Source: Paraprevotella xylaniphila YIT 11841
Lineage (GTDB): Bacteria; Bacteroidota; Bacteroidia; Bacteroidales; Bacteroidaceae
Length of the DNA: 64,000 bases
Direction of reading: 5' to 3'
Assembly (NCBI RefSeq): GCF_000205165.1
Contig: NZ_GL883865.1
Coordinates: forward strand, 170,425-234,424
A program made the translations under genes and the position numbers. Under the pieces are notes generated by a model. The model searched no databases, was not told the DNA's origin, and was given only the letters and a program-made list of their open reading frames with translations. Positions 1 to 9,152 of the stretch are shown piece by piece (the first letter of the stretch is position 1; every line of letters starts with the position of its first letter).

Positions 1-1
1 A

Positions 2-631
2 CCGATGGGACTACAGTTTTCCATCACGGCCATAGGGAGCATCATGCTCCAAAGCGCGAACAACGCCCTGGGTACTTCGTGCGTGGCAGCCTTTACTGCC
101 GGCATGCGCATCAAGATGTTCTTCATGTGCCCGTTGGAGAGCATGGGCATCGCCATGGCCACGTATTGCGGACAGAACTATGGGGCGGGAAAAACGGAAC
201 GTATCAACATGGGGCTGCGCGCCAGCTTTTTCATGGTCTGCCTCTACTGCATCTTCTGTTTCATCGTGTTGCATCTTTTCGCCCGCCACATCATCTACCT
301 GTTTGTGGATGTCCATGAATATGAAATCATAGAAAAGGCCAACCAGTTCATCGTCACCTCCTGCACCTATTTCATCCCGTTAGGACTGCTGTGCCTGCTC
401 AGGTACAGCATCCAAGGATTAGGATACAGTAAACTGGCCATGATGTCCGGTGTGTTCGAAATGGTAGACCGCACGGCCGTCAGCCTGTTCCTGGTCCCTA
501 TTTTAGGATATACGGGAGTTTGTTACGGCGACCCTTCGGCTTGGTTTGCTGCAGACCTCTTCCTCATCCCGGCTTACCTTTACGTGCATAAACGCCTGTC
601 CCGGAAGAGATGTTACGTGCAAGCCTCCTGA
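2..631 (+). CDS. MATE family efflux transporter, 3' part
   Basis: This is the C-terminal 209 residues or so of a multidrug and toxin extrusion (MATE) transporter, an inner-membrane antiporter that exports drugs or metabolites using a cation gradient. The frame is open at the left edge, with a Pro codon before the first Met, so the gene begins outside the window. Several hydrophobic helices are visible. The stretch around GQNYGAGK (about residue 56) matches the conserved cytoplasmic loop of the second MATE half, and PLESMGIAMATYCGQN before it is family-typical. The protein ends with a basic tail (KRLSRKRCY). A perfect 50-bp palindrome 23 bases after the stop probably terminates transcription. 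The substrate cannot be told from sequence. Confidence 0.85.
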   Translation, partial: PMGLQFSITAIGSIMLQSANNALGTSCVAAFTAGMRIKMFFMCPLESMGIAMATYCGQNYGAGKTERINMGLRASFFMVCLYCIFCFIVLHLFARHIIYLFVDVHEYEIIEKANQFIVTSCTYFIPLGLLCLLRYSIQGLGYSKLAMMSGVFEMVDRTAVSLFLVPILGYTGVCYGDPSAWFAADLFLIPAYLYVHKRLSRKRCYVQAS

Positions 632-653
632 AATTTAAAGGAAAGTTACATAC

Positions 654-703
654 AAAAATCGTTTGGCTGAGAACGGAATTCCGTTCTCAGCCAAACGATT
701 TTT
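654..703. repeat. 50-bp perfect palindrome made of two 22-bp repeat units
   Basis: Two 23-base arms are exact reverse complements around a central AATT, so the whole 50 bases is one perfect palindrome. It starts 23 bases after the MATE stop and ends in a T-run on the plus strand, so it probably acts as a terminator. The units at 666-687 and 688-709 follow the same 22-base pattern as five other intergenic sites in the window (core CCAAACGATTTTT). The rest of 632-912 holds no convincing gene: a 76-codon frame there begins inside the palindrome and has no family signature. Confidence 0.85.
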
Positions 704-912
704 CAAGGAGAAGTGTCAAAATGCTCACCTCCTTCTGATTGTAGATTGTGTATTTTGTTTTCCTTATTCCTTATATTTCGCTATTTCCGCTATCTTTTTA
801 GGTATTTCCGTGTTGTCTATGCGTCCGGTGAATTCTTCGCAAACCATACTGCAGAGTCATGGAGTCTATAGATATTTCCTAAATAAAGCATAAAGTCAAG
901 TTCCCAAATATG

Positions 913-1995
913 CTATACTTTGTTTTCATTTATCGAGAATCTTATGAATATTGGATCTTCATTATCTTCATTCGGCTTTGATTTGACAATGTTCCATATG
1001 TCAGACTCTGGTGAGATATATCCAGGATAAACCAACGCATAAAAATACGTTTCGTCAGCCCCAATAATGACAACATCCAAGTTTTTGCCGAACACATACT
1101 TACCTGAGTTTTTGTTTATGAATGCATGATAATAAGTTTGTTCTGGCCCAACAAACAAAGCATAAAGCCATGACGACGTTTCGTAAACGTCTGTAATGCA
1201 CTTAAAGTATGTAGGGTCATTGTCCACCACATTAAATTCTTCTAATGTTTGGGGCAGCACATTGCCAGGAAGTTGCTTGTTTCCCAAATCAAATTTGTAC
1301 AATGTCATAAGTTTGCCATCTGCATATTCATCAATATAAAACTCACCATAATCAGACACCACCCTACACCGGCCATCATACGTATAAAAACAATTTGTGA
1401 CAAAATGAAACCTCTTGCTTTCCCTCAATCCTTCTTGCCCGGCAGGCGTGTCCAAAACTATGCTGAATTTGTTTCGGATGTCAGTGAAACAAAGAAAACT
1501 GTCCTTTCCTATTATAGCAAACCTATCATATTCGGCTGGTATTGACGAAAAAAAGTTAGTGCGTCCAATGAATTTTCCGTCCTGTAAGCGGTAGTTCAAT
1601 ATTCCTCTGTCGTCAAGCACTTTCAGCACAGAAGCTTGTTTGTCCACCTGCATATCTTTAATTTCAATATACTCGGATAAAGCACGCCCTCTCTCTCCTA
1701 TCTTACAGACGAACTTACCATCAGCAGAAAAGCGGTATATGACTTTCGCCTTGTGATCCCAAAAGTACATATAGCCACTATCTACTATGCACTTATCACA
1801 ATATGTGATAATGCAAGAGCTGTCATTACCTTGAAGTCTTACCTCTTCTTTTATTTGCAAAAAACTGTTCCAATCTTTGAAATCAGAATCTTCTATAGTA
1901 AACACCTTGGCATTGTCGTCTGCCGTATCCTTACCGCAAGAGAAAATTACCATAGCAATAAAAATCGCAATATACGCATACTTGCTCATTTTCAT
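913..1995 (-). CDS. 6-bladed beta-propeller lipoprotein (NVEALA cassette 1)
   Basis: This 360-residue protein has a lipoprotein signal (hydrophobic residues 5-18, then lipobox IFSC with Cys near 20), so it should be anchored in the outer membrane or periplasm. The rest reads as repeated beta-rich blades, with phrases such as YRFSADGKFVCKIGERG and EYIEIKDMQVD. This is the RFD-x-GKF / G-x-G-x-x-EY pattern of Bacteroides 6-bladed propellers (TolB-like / DUF4934 type). Such proteins are of unknown function; binding of a peptide or glycan is only a guess. It lies 102 bases downstream of an NVEALA peptide gene on the same strand, with a terminator-like hairpin between. I used the start just before the KMSKYAY signal. 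No catalytic motif is seen. Confidence 0.75.
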   Translation of the reverse strand: MKMSKYAYIAIFIAMVIFSCGKDTADDNAKVFTIEDSDFKDWNSFLQIKEEVRLQGNDSSCIITYCDKCIVDSGYMYFWDHKAKVIYRFSADGKFVCKIGERGRALSEYIEIKDMQVDKQASVLKVLDDRGILNYRLQDGKFIGRTNFFSSIPAEYDRFAIIGKDSFLCFTDIRNKFSIVLDTPAGQEGLRESKRFHFVTNCFYTYDGRCRVVSDYGEFYIDEYADGKLMTLYKFDLGNKQLPGNVLPQTLEEFNVVDNDPTYFKCITDVYETSSWLYALFVGPEQTYYHAFINKNSGKYVFGKNLDVVIIGADETYFYALVYPGYISPESDIWNIVKSKPNEDNEDPIFIRFSINENKV

Positions 1996-2045
1996 GTTTT
2001 TCTAAGTTAGCAATGAACTTTATTTCTTTCTTGTACGAATTACAT

Positions 2046-2088
2046 CAAAAAGTCCGCTTGTAAGACTTCATTAAGTCCAACAAGCGAA
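2046..2088 (-). terminator. Hairpin with T-run between NVEALA peptide and propeller genes
   Basis: On the minus strand, arms CGCTTGT / ACAAGCG (2055-2061 and 2080-2086), extended by GAC/GTC inside, are followed by five T. It begins 10-15 bases after the NVEALA stop, so it would end most transcripts after the peptide gene and let a minority read into the propeller. The attenuation is my inference. Confidence 0.6.
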
Positions 2089-2097
2089 CCCCAAATG

Positions 2098-2358
2098 TCA
2101 ACAGCAGTCAGAAGGATAGCACTCATCCGGGTCTCCTGACTTACAAGAACCCCATGCTTTATATTCACATGGGCGACTGCATTCGCCAAAAGATTTAGTG
2201 TATCCATCTACCGATTCACCACGAAACAACACCTTTACATTTTCCATGAAAAGAAGTGAGCCTTTTGCGCTATTAGAATAAACATTCCAACCATAGGCAC
2301 CGATTGCAATCATACAAATTCCTGCAAACAAGGCAACAAAAAACAAAATCTTTTTCAT
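2098..2358 (-). CDS. NVEALA-family small secreted peptide, Cys-rich (cassette 1)
   Basis: The 86-residue product starts at the Met of MKKILFFVALF. A longer frame exists upstream but would bury the signal peptide. It has a hydrophobic N-terminal segment (residues 4-25), then the family's motif region LLFMENVKVLF (about 35-45, compare NVEALA), then a short tail with six cysteines including a terminal CC. NVEALA proteins are a known Bacteroidetes family of unknown function. The motif sits where a precursor leader would be cut, so a secreted, disulfide-bonded peptide is plausible but unproven. The partner propeller gene follows on the same strand. The motif is more degenerate here (NVKVLF) than in the other two copies. 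Confidence 0.7.
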   Translation of the reverse strand: MKKILFFVALFAGICMIAIGAYGWNVYSNSAKGSLLFMENVKVLFRGESVDGYTKSFGECSRPCEYKAWGSCKSGDPDECYPSDCC

Positions 2359-2612
2359 AAAACAAAAAATTAACTTTGAATATTTAGGTCGTGAATATAG
2401 TGAAAAAATAAATATAATACTAACAAAGAAACAAAAACGATTCGGAACTTTGAACGTTCTTGACTCGCACTTTCTCACGCAAGTTATTCAACAACAGATT
2501 TAATTCACCCAAGAAAGATCATTTGCGATATATAGTAAAAAAACTATTGCTGCCCGATAAAACTCACTTTTTATAAAAAAGTATCACCCAATTATTATAC
2601 AAAATTCATTCT

Positions 2613-2700
2613 ACGGAGAACGAAATTCCGTTCTCAGCCAAACGATTTTTCAATCTGCGCCAAATGATTTTCCGTTTGGCGCAGATTGATTTATAAACTA
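2613..2700. repeat. Intergenic repeat: four 22-bp units, two hairpins
   Basis: Four consecutive 22-base units (starting 2613, 2635, 2657, 2679) share the pattern GCNNRAATGATTTTC. Within them are two hairpins: GAGAACG/CGTTCTC (2616-2622, 2629-2635) and a perfect 13-base stem (2652-2664 with 2675-2687). The flanking sequence 2359-2612 and 2701-2831 contains no gene I can support; it is AT-rich and should include the promoter of the NVEALA gene. Confidence 0.8.
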
Positions 2701-2831
2701 CAAGCATTTGAATATCAAATATATAAAGAAGAACAAACTTCCTTACAGATATTCATCTTCATAAAGCCTTTCCTGCTGATGATATCATGGAAAATACGGC
2801 CATACGGTTCGTAGACCGACCGCAACACTTC

Positions 2832-3608
2832 TCAATAAGACACGGAAACTTCCAATCCCTCTTGCCGGATGCGTCCGGCAATGCGGTCCAACTCTTCATG
2901 CGTGGCCTTACGTAACTCATGGTCGGGCGTTTCGCGGTCGATGGTGTAAATCATGACCTGCGATGGAGCTATTTTCTTCACGGCACGCAACCACGGTTCC
3001 ACGAAACGGTCGGAAGTATTGTCCACGTCCACACCGTCCGACATGCCTTTCATGAACATCGTCTGTATGATGACTTTGCCTCGGAAATCTTTCAGGCGTT
3101 CCACCACCCGACCCACTTCATAACGCCCCGTAGGACGGTCTACCCGGCTAATGTAATCCCCGTCCACCGTATCCAGTTTCAGGATGTTGTTGTCCACCTT
3201 CCCCAAAGCCTCGAAAACCTCCGGCCTGAATATTTGGGTGGCATTGCTCAACACGCTGATTTTAGCTTTCGGGAAATACCGGTCGCGCAAGGCACGGGTG
3301 TCTTCTATGATTTCCGGAAAATGCGGATGCAGGGTGGGTTCCCCGTTTCCGGCAAACGTCAGCACGTCCGGTACAGGGCCGTTCTCGGACATGTCCTTCA
3401 GCCTTTCTTCCAAGGCCACACGTACTTCCTCGCGCGTGGGTAACGGCTTCCTGGGACGAAAATCCTTGTTGAACCCACATTCACAATACACACAATCAAA
3501 CGTACACCACTTCCCGTCTTCCGGAAGCAGGTTGATACCCAAAGAAACCCCCAACCGACGGCTGTGCACCGGCCCGAATATGGGAGAAGGATAAATCACT
3601 GTAGACAT
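2832..3608 (-). CDS. Radical SAM protein
   Basis: This 258-residue enzyme has a [4Fe-4S]-binding motif of the form CX3CX2C (WCTFDCVYCECGF, about residues 34-46) and the SAM-binding GNGEPTLHP segment (about 87-95), both typical of the radical SAM barrel. SNATQIF (about 121-127) fits the next strand of the fold. It resembles small single-domain Bacteroidetes radical SAM proteins without extra Cys clusters, whose substrate is unknown. CECGF adds one Cys right after the cluster motif. It sits 46 bases downstream of the HhH/beta-barrel gene on the same strand and could be cotranscribed. A more exact role cannot be supported. Confidence 0.8.
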   Translation of the reverse strand: MSTVIYPSPIFGPVHSRRLGVSLGINLLPEDGKWCTFDCVYCECGFNKDFRPRKPLPTREEVRVALEERLKDMSENGPVPDVLTFAGNGEPTLHPHFPEIIEDTRALRDRYFPKAKISVLSNATQIFRPEVFEALGKVDNNILKLDTVDGDYISRVDRPTGRYEVGRVVERLKDFRGKVIIQTMFMKGMSDGVDVDNTSDRFVEPWLRAVKKIAPSQVMIYTIDRETPDHELRKATHEELDRIAGRIRQEGLEVSVSY

Positions 3609-3654
3609 GGCTATATGCTTAAAAAACTACCTGCAAAGGTAACACAATCTTTTC

Positions 3655-5715
3655 TCAAAACTTGTAACGCAACAAGAAAGAAAGATCGTTTTTCCATCGG
3701 CCGCCTATCCGTTGCAACCCCTCCCCTATCTCGTCCCGGTCGAAATATCCGGTAGCCCCGTATTTACACATCAGCATCCAATGTTTTGCCACGTTCCACC
3801 GGGCATTCACCGCCGCCCTCATTCCTTGTCCGTACATCGTCATGAAAGAAAAGGCATACAACAACGAAGGCTCATAGAAAGACATCGGCGCCTTGTAGTC
3901 CTCGCTGTCGAAATACACGCACGACCCGGCCACATTCAAGCGGTTTTTCCGGTCCTTCCATTTCAGGATGCTCCCTCCCATGTATCCTCCGACATGCCGT
4001 CCATACACGTCCCTCACCCTTGTATATCGTGCCACCCCGCGCCATTCCCAGACTTTTGAAGGCATGCACTGCGCCTGCACCTTCAATTTATGATACAGGT
4101 AAGGCTGCCCATAGCGTTCTTTCCGCTTCAGTTGGTAACGTCCGGACAATTCCCACTTCCGCGATACGACCCAATCGGCCTGAAACGTCCCTTCCACCCC
4201 TTCGGAAGCATGAGGTATCCCAAACTTCACCCACGGAAAATAAAAATAATCCACATAAGCGGACAACTTCAACTCGTTCAGCGGGGCTGCCTCCACTCCC
4301 ATATAAAATCCGCTTTCGTTCCTGACCGCCCCACCTTCGGAAAAGGTGTTGGCACGCAATCCCACATACTGGTAAGCGAACAACCGCTGCAAAGCTACCA
4401 CACTGTACCGGTGGTTGAAACGGTAAATGGCTTTGTTCAGCGTGGCCCAACCGCCATATACGTTGCTGAACGCCGTCTCGCCGGAAAACGAAAACCTGTC
4501 ACGATGCCAACGGTAGTGCAGACTGGCATTCAGGAAATCCTTACCCTCCGGATAATATTGCCGGTAAAGTTCCGTGCCTTTTGAGAAAGAACGACTGAAA
4601 TGTTGGTAAAACGCAGTCGCACCCAAAGAAAAATATTCCGTATTCCAAGTCACGTCTGCCCCGGCAGACTGCTCCATGACATTATGCTTTTTGGACAGTT
4701 CCAACAAAGTACGGTGCAAACCATCGGTCTTCAACGAAGAAACCGTCCCGTCCTTCCTTAAAGTGGCATCTGTAGGCAAATAGGAATAGAAAGCCGACAC
4801 GTCCACTTTCCCGAAACGGAAAGTAACGGCCATTCCCCTGAAAAAGGAAGTTTCGGACGTAGAAGAGAATTTCTTGATGGACGGTCTCGTGTCGCCCATA
4901 TTAAACAAAGTGGATTTCCCTAAAGAAAAATCACTGTTCACCACCAAACCTTCACCGAACCCCACCCGGTAGTCTCCCAATGCCAATGCCTTGAGTTTTC
5001 CACAATCTTTCAACAGGAAATGGAACGAATAGGCATCGTAAGCCATATTGCCATAACTGCCGAACGGTTCTCCTGCGTCCTTCTCCGCCGTGAATCCCCA
5101 AAACAGCCTGTTCCTGTACTGATAAGTGTAGCGTATGTTATGGTACAACGAATTACCAAGATATACCTTATTGGGGTTTTTCAACAATACTTCATCTTCC
5201 GGTATTTGATATCCATCACGTTTATACAGAGGCACATCCAACCGGCTCGTCACCTCATGCCGCCCTCCTTTCAACAAGGTTTTCAACCGTAACTTTTCTT
5301 TTTCCTCCACAGGATTTTCCACGTAGACGAACAAAGCAAGGAACTGACGGGTCTGGTAGTCCAGTTCCTCTATCAACATCAATTCTCCCAACGATTGCAT
5401 CGGGCCGTAACGGTACACGTATGCCAAGATTTCCTCTATCTCGTCCGCATCCAGAAAAGGCAACTGTTCCAAATCGTCTTTCGTAGCCGTGTTCAGGTTG
5501 AAAGGATGCTCATGCAATCCCGCCAACTCTTCCAAAAGCGGACTCATGTCTTCCCCGTCGTCATACTCATCCACAGAAATCTTCTCTACAAATTCTTCCC
5601 AGGAATAATGCTGTGCAATGACTTTATCCACAGGATATATTTGTAGTACACAATACATTAACATGTTTATCCACAAGCGTTGTAGATAAATGCAAGTAAA
5701 GTGTTTTTCTGCCAT
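3655..5715 (-). CDS. Helix-hairpin-helix protein with outer-membrane-barrel-like C-terminus
   Basis: The 686-residue product has a short hydrophobic start that is probably a signal peptide; translation may begin at the internal MLMYCVLQIYP rather than at MAEKHF. A ComEA-like HhH region follows (LNTATKDDLEQLPFLDADE and the SLGELMLIEEL repeat, about residues 74-125). From about 150 on there are alternating aromatic/polar strands (YTYQYRNRLFWGF, DYRVGFGEGLVV, HYRWHRDRFSF) ending in a terminal aromatic (LLRYKF), which looks like an outer-membrane beta-barrel. HhH modules usually bind DNA non-specifically, so a role in DNA handling at the outer membrane is attractive but unproven. This architecture is a conserved Bacteroidetes hypothetical. 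Confidence 0.7.
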   Translation of the reverse strand: MAEKHFTCIYLQRLWINMLMYCVLQIYPVDKVIAQHYSWEEFVEKISVDEYDDGEDMSPLLEELAGLHEHPFNLNTATKDDLEQLPFLDADEIEEILAYVYRYGPMQSLGELMLIEELDYQTRQFLALFVYVENPVEEKEKLRLKTLLKGGRHEVTSRLDVPLYKRDGYQIPEDEVLLKNPNKVYLGNSLYHNIRYTYQYRNRLFWGFTAEKDAGEPFGSYGNMAYDAYSFHFLLKDCGKLKALALGDYRVGFGEGLVVNSDFSLGKSTLFNMGDTRPSIKKFSSTSETSFFRGMAVTFRFGKVDVSAFYSYLPTDATLRKDGTVSSLKTDGLHRTLLELSKKHNVMEQSAGADVTWNTEYFSLGATAFYQHFSRSFSKGTELYRQYYPEGKDFLNASLHYRWHRDRFSFSGETAFSNVYGGWATLNKAIYRFNHRYSVVALQRLFAYQYVGLRANTFSEGGAVRNESGFYMGVEAAPLNELKLSAYVDYFYFPWVKFGIPHASEGVEGTFQADWVVSRKWELSGRYQLKRKERYGQPYLYHKLKVQAQCMPSKVWEWRGVARYTRVRDVYGRHVGGYMGGSILKWKDRKNRLNVAGSCVYFDSEDYKAPMSFYEPSLLYAFSFMTMYGQGMRAAVNARWNVAKHWMLMCKYGATGYFDRDEIGEGLQRIGGRWKNDLSFLLRYKF

Positions 5716-5808
5716 GCTTCAAATATAAGCAACTATTTCCGGTATGACAAATTATCCCCTACAAATAATCACTGCATTAGAATCCGCATTCACCACGTGA
5801 CAAAGGCT

Positions 5809-7566
5809 TTACCTCACTACAAACTTCTTTCCATCTCTTATATATATGCCTTTAGGTAAATTATCCGTTCCATTTATCCGGATGCCGGATAAGCCATACA
5901 CTATTCCATCTGCCTTTGAGGCTTTGGAGTCCATAGAAAACACAGGAACTGCATCGGGCGAATAATCGTCATTGTTGGTCAAATACATGTCGGCCACATC
6001 AATAACTCCACTTTGTCCGGCATACAGGGCGACAATCATGACACGGGAAACGTCCACCGGTTCGCCTTGAAGTTCTCCACTCGTATAAGTGATGTCATGA
6101 AGGGGAACGGCCACCAAGACCTCCCCTCCCACAGGGTATTGGCAACAATCAGACCAGATATTGTTCTCTGTATAAAGCATAATGCAAGCCCCTACTTTTT
6201 GGACTTTATCCAATTTCAATACCAAGTACTTGTAACCGCTCATATCCAATCCATAGGTATACTTCCATCCCATCTGCCCATTCTCGCCCGGAAAAAACGC
6301 CCTCACGGCCTCGCGGTACGTGCCGTTCCCGAACAATGCAGTTTCAATGAATTCTTCACCGAAAGGAAAACAGGTGGAATTGAGGGTGAATGACAGACTG
6401 GACATTTTTCCCGCCGCGTCTGTATAGGTTGCCTTCACTCCCGTACGTCCTTGCGAAAAGCCACGTACCTCCCCGTCCTTGATGTCTGCCACTTCAGTAT
6501 TTTCTATTTCATACTCGGCCATATAAGACACATCCTCCGTATGCCCGTCTTCAAAAGCAGCCATCAATTCCAATTTCTGCCCTTTCCCTATTTGTACTTC
6601 CAAGTCCTTGTCCGGCATATCTATATTTGTCACGGGCATGTCCGGCATGTCCAACGGAATGCCATACACTTTATTTAAGACCACCCTGGCATAATGCCGT
6701 CCCATTTCACGGTAACCTTCAGAGGTAAAATGAAGCCCGTCACTCGCCCCTTCACAGCCTTCCGATGAAACGACGTGCGCGTTTACCAACCACGGCAGCA
6801 TGCCAACATATTCATTGTGCCCCGCGCAAACTCCTCCTTCTGCCCCACTCAGCATTTCCCCCGCAAACATAGGCACCTCTTCTTCTTTAAGATCCAAATC
6901 ACAAAGCAAATCCCTGTAGATTTTCTCCACTTTCTCCGGCCAGTCCGCTTGCCCATTGTTGCTTTCCCCCTGATGCAACAAAATGCCTTTGATAATGCCG
7001 TGCTCCTTGGCTTTCTTGCCAAATTCCACTAATTTCGCATAAGGATTCCCACCATATAACCCCATCAAATATTTCTGCCATTCATCGGCCTGTTCATAAT
7101 ATTTTTCATAACCAGCCTTGTCAAAACAATCTATACCGGCTCCTCCTATGGCCACCATCACGACACCTACCTTACAAGATTCCGGCAAATTATCCACCAT
7201 AGTGCGGCCGAAATAATCCGCCACACTCAATTTGGCCCCATAACGGCACAACGGAGGAACAGCCGTGTACCAATTTCCTGGCGTACGTCCCATTTTAAGA
7301 TCCTCGTCACAGACACTCATGACCCGGAAACGTTTGTCCACATCTTCCGTGTCGACACTTTCTATATCCGCATTCCCCTCCATATTAGATTGCCCGAAAC
7401 ACAAATAAATATGGAAAGTGGAATCCACGGCTTGCCCCTTGTCTCCCTCCAATCCATTCTCCTTATATTGGATACTTACGTCCCCTGTCGCCCGCAAATC
7501 AGCTGAATAACTTCTAAAACCACCTAAAAATACCATCAAAAGGATGTAAAAAACAGTTTTTTTCAT
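5809..7566 (-). CDS. Secreted sialate O-acetylesterase-type SGNH hydrolase with Ig-like and C-terminal tail domains
   Basis: I start this protein (585 residues) at MKKTVFYILL, which gives a clean signal peptide; a longer frame exists upstream. The catalytic block I is CFGQSNMEGNAD (Ser nucleophile near residue 57) and the Asp/His pair lies in DGLHFTSEGY (about 272), as in the sialate O-acetylesterase/CE6 SGNH family. It should remove acetyl groups from sialic acids or plant glycans outside the cytoplasm. After it come a BIG2-like Ig module (about 315-400), a beta-sandwich region that may bind carbohydrate (about 415-540), and a short tail GIYIRDGKKFVVR that resembles the end of the fucosidase at 60.8 kb. 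It stands alone, with divergent DUF4294 upstream. Confidence 0.8.
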   Translation of the reverse strand: MKKTVFYILLMVFLGGFRSYSADLRATGDVSIQYKENGLEGDKGQAVDSTFHIYLCFGQSNMEGNADIESVDTEDVDKRFRVMSVCDEDLKMGRTPGNWYTAVPPLCRYGAKLSVADYFGRTMVDNLPESCKVGVVMVAIGGAGIDCFDKAGYEKYYEQADEWQKYLMGLYGGNPYAKLVEFGKKAKEHGIIKGILLHQGESNNGQADWPEKVEKIYRDLLCDLDLKEEEVPMFAGEMLSGAEGGVCAGHNEYVGMLPWLVNAHVVSSEGCEGASDGLHFTSEGYREMGRHYARVVLNKVYGIPLDMPDMPVTNIDMPDKDLEVQIGKGQKLELMAAFEDGHTEDVSYMAEYEIENTEVADIKDGEVRGFSQGRTGVKATYTDAAGKMSSLSFTLNSTCFPFGEEFIETALFGNGTYREAVRAFFPGENGQMGWKYTYGLDMSGYKYLVLKLDKVQKVGACIMLYTENNIWSDCCQYPVGGEVLVAVPLHDITYTSGELQGEPVDVSRVMIVALYAGQSGVIDVADMYLTNNDDYSPDAVPVFSMDSKASKADGIVYGLSGIRINGTDNLPKGIYIRDGKKFVVR

Positions 7567-7731
7567 CTTTAATAAGTTTATTGGTAAGATGAAGGCAAAG
7601 GTATGGAAAAACAGTATTTGAAAATCCACACAATGTTACAGATATTTTATATCATGTCATACAACTATTGCAAATACTACAAAAAATGAACTATTCTTTG
7701 TAAAATACACGCGATGAAAGTATTTAATTTA

Positions 7732-7739
7732 TATTTTTG
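7732..7739 (+). promoter_or_regulatory. Promoter -7 element (TATTTTTG) for the DUF4294 gene
   Basis: This matches the Bacteroidetes TAnnTTTG -7 consensus exactly and lies 8 bases before the ATG at 7748, so the message would be nearly leaderless from this site. I see no good TTTG at -33. Confidence 0.4.
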
Positions 7740-7747
7740 CAACGGAT

Positions 7748-8374
7748 ATGGGAATATACAGGCTTATCATATTAATCTTATTAGGTGCCTTTACTTTACA
7801 AGTGAAAGCGCAAGAAGAATTTATTCCTGTAGATGGGGAACCGAGAATAAAAGTAGTGTTTTACAAGAAAGCACAAAAGGAATTTTATCAAGGCGACTCC
7901 ATCACCGTGATCATCATGCCCGAACTTCCGGTATATCCCCCACTGAAGTTTAAGAACAAAAGGGAAATCATACGATATAACAAATTGGTTTATAACGTGA
8001 AAAAAACACTTCCCATTGCCAAAATGGTTAACCAGACCATCTCCGAGACATACGAATATCTGGAAAAACTACCTACTAAAAAAGAAAAAGACGCTCACAT
8101 CCGAGCTGTAGAGAAAGGCATAAAAAAGCAATATACCCCACAAATGAAGAAGCTGACTTATTCACAGGGGAAACTGCTCATCAAGTTAGTGGACCGCGAA
8201 TGCAACCAAAGTTCCTTCGAAATAGTGAAAGCCTTTTTCGGTCCTTTCAAAGCCGGATTTTATCAGGCGTTTGCTAGCATATTCGGAGCTAGCCTGAAAA
8301 AAGACTATGACCCTGAAGCTGATGACCGGCTGACGGAACGGGTGGTTAGGATGGTAGAAGCCGGTACGTTATGA
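7748..8374 (+). CDS. DUF4294 family protein
   Basis: This 208-residue protein starts with a signal peptide (residues 1-21, cut after QVKA). The body contains the family's charged PPLKFKNKREIIRYNKLVYNV-type block (about 60-80), where the region KREIIRYNKLVYNVKKTLP is highly conserved, followed by a helical, Lys-rich segment. DUF4294 is a conserved Bacteroidetes family of unknown function, probably periplasmic. The gene has its own promoter and is convergent with the TrmH gene (19 bases between stops). No catalytic motif is apparent. Confidence 0.8.
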   Translation: MGIYRLIILILLGAFTLQVKAQEEFIPVDGEPRIKVVFYKKAQKEFYQGDSITVIIMPELPVYPPLKFKNKREIIRYNKLVYNVKKTLPIAKMVNQTISETYEYLEKLPTKKEKDAHIRAVEKGIKKQYTPQMKKLTYSQGKLLIKLVDRECNQSSFEIVKAFFGPFKAGFYQAFASIFGASLKKDYDPEADDRLTERVVRMVEAGTL

Positions 8375-8392
8375 CATCATACCTTTATATGT

Positions 8393-8923
8393 TCACAACT
8401 TCATCTTACGGGCAAACTCCCATACCAGTATTCCGGCTGTAACGGAAACATTCAAAGAATGTTTCGTCCCGAACTGGGGTATTTCTATACACCCGTCGCA
8501 TTGGTCAACAACTTCTTGTTGCACGCCTTTCACTTCATTTCCTAATATGATAGCATACTTTTTTGCCTTATCCGGCCGGAAATCCTGCAACATGACACTG
8601 CCTTCCACTTGTTCCACAGCCCAAACTTCGTAGCCTTCTGCCTTAAGATGTTCCACGGCATCTTGCGTACGCTCATAATATACCCAATCCACGGAATCTT
8701 CTGCCCCCAATGCCGTCTTATGGATTTCCACCTGTGGCGGAGTGGCCGTGATTCCGCACAGATACACGGATTCTACCCTAAAAGCATCGGACGAACGGAA
8801 TACGGAACCTACATTATATAAGCTTCTTACATGGTCCAGTACCACAATCAAAGGAAGTTTTTCAGCCGTCTTGAATTCTTCGGCAGAGATTCTATTCAGT
8901 TCCGTTATTTTAAGTTTTCTCAT
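8393..8923 (-). CDS. TrmH/SpoU-family RNA 2'-O-methyltransferase
   Basis: This SPOUT-fold enzyme methylates ribose 2'-OH in tRNA or rRNA. All three SpoU motifs are visible: NVGSVFRSSDAF (about residues 36-47), ILGNEVKGV (about 126-134) and the knot-forming IPQFGTKHSLNVSVTAGI (about 147-164). It is a short version (about 176 residues) without the extra N-terminal L30-like domain, so it is most like small TrmH/TrmL-type proteins. The exact target nucleotide cannot be deduced. I chose MRKLKITELN as the start; a Met four residues upstream is also possible. Confidence 0.85.
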   Translation of the reverse strand: MRKLKITELNRISAEEFKTAEKLPLIVVLDHVRSLYNVGSVFRSSDAFRVESVYLCGITATPPQVEIHKTALGAEDSVDWVYYERTQDAVEHLKAEGYEVWAVEQVEGSVMLQDFRPDKAKKYAIILGNEVKGVQQEVVDQCDGCIEIPQFGTKHSLNVSVTAGILVWEFARKMKL

Positions 8924-9144
8924 TGCTTTCAACATATTTGTTCACAAAGATAATAAAACCCATAAAAACTACTTGATAACTCGTTCACAAATCGTAAACA
9001 GATTATTGAAAAGAAACTTTGGATTTAGAAAATCAACCGTGTTACAGGAATATTTCAAACCACCAAATAAATTAGTAAAAGATAGAAATGAACTTTAAAC
9101 CGTATTTTCATCAGATTTATGCAGCCTTTTTCCATTAAAGTTTT

Positions 9145-9152
9145 TAACTTTG
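9145..9152 (+). promoter_or_regulatory. Promoter -7 element (TAACTTTG) upstream of nadA, with a long leader
   Basis: An exact TAnnTTTG match lies 230 bases before the nadA ATG. The 8924-9381 interval holds no coding gene that I can support; the leader between the promoter and nadA is AT-rich and I found no clear hairpin or known riboswitch in it. Confidence 0.35.

Noticed and set aside
663..893. 76-codon frame after the MATE gene
   Set aside because: It begins within the palindrome, has no homology pattern and is likely chance.
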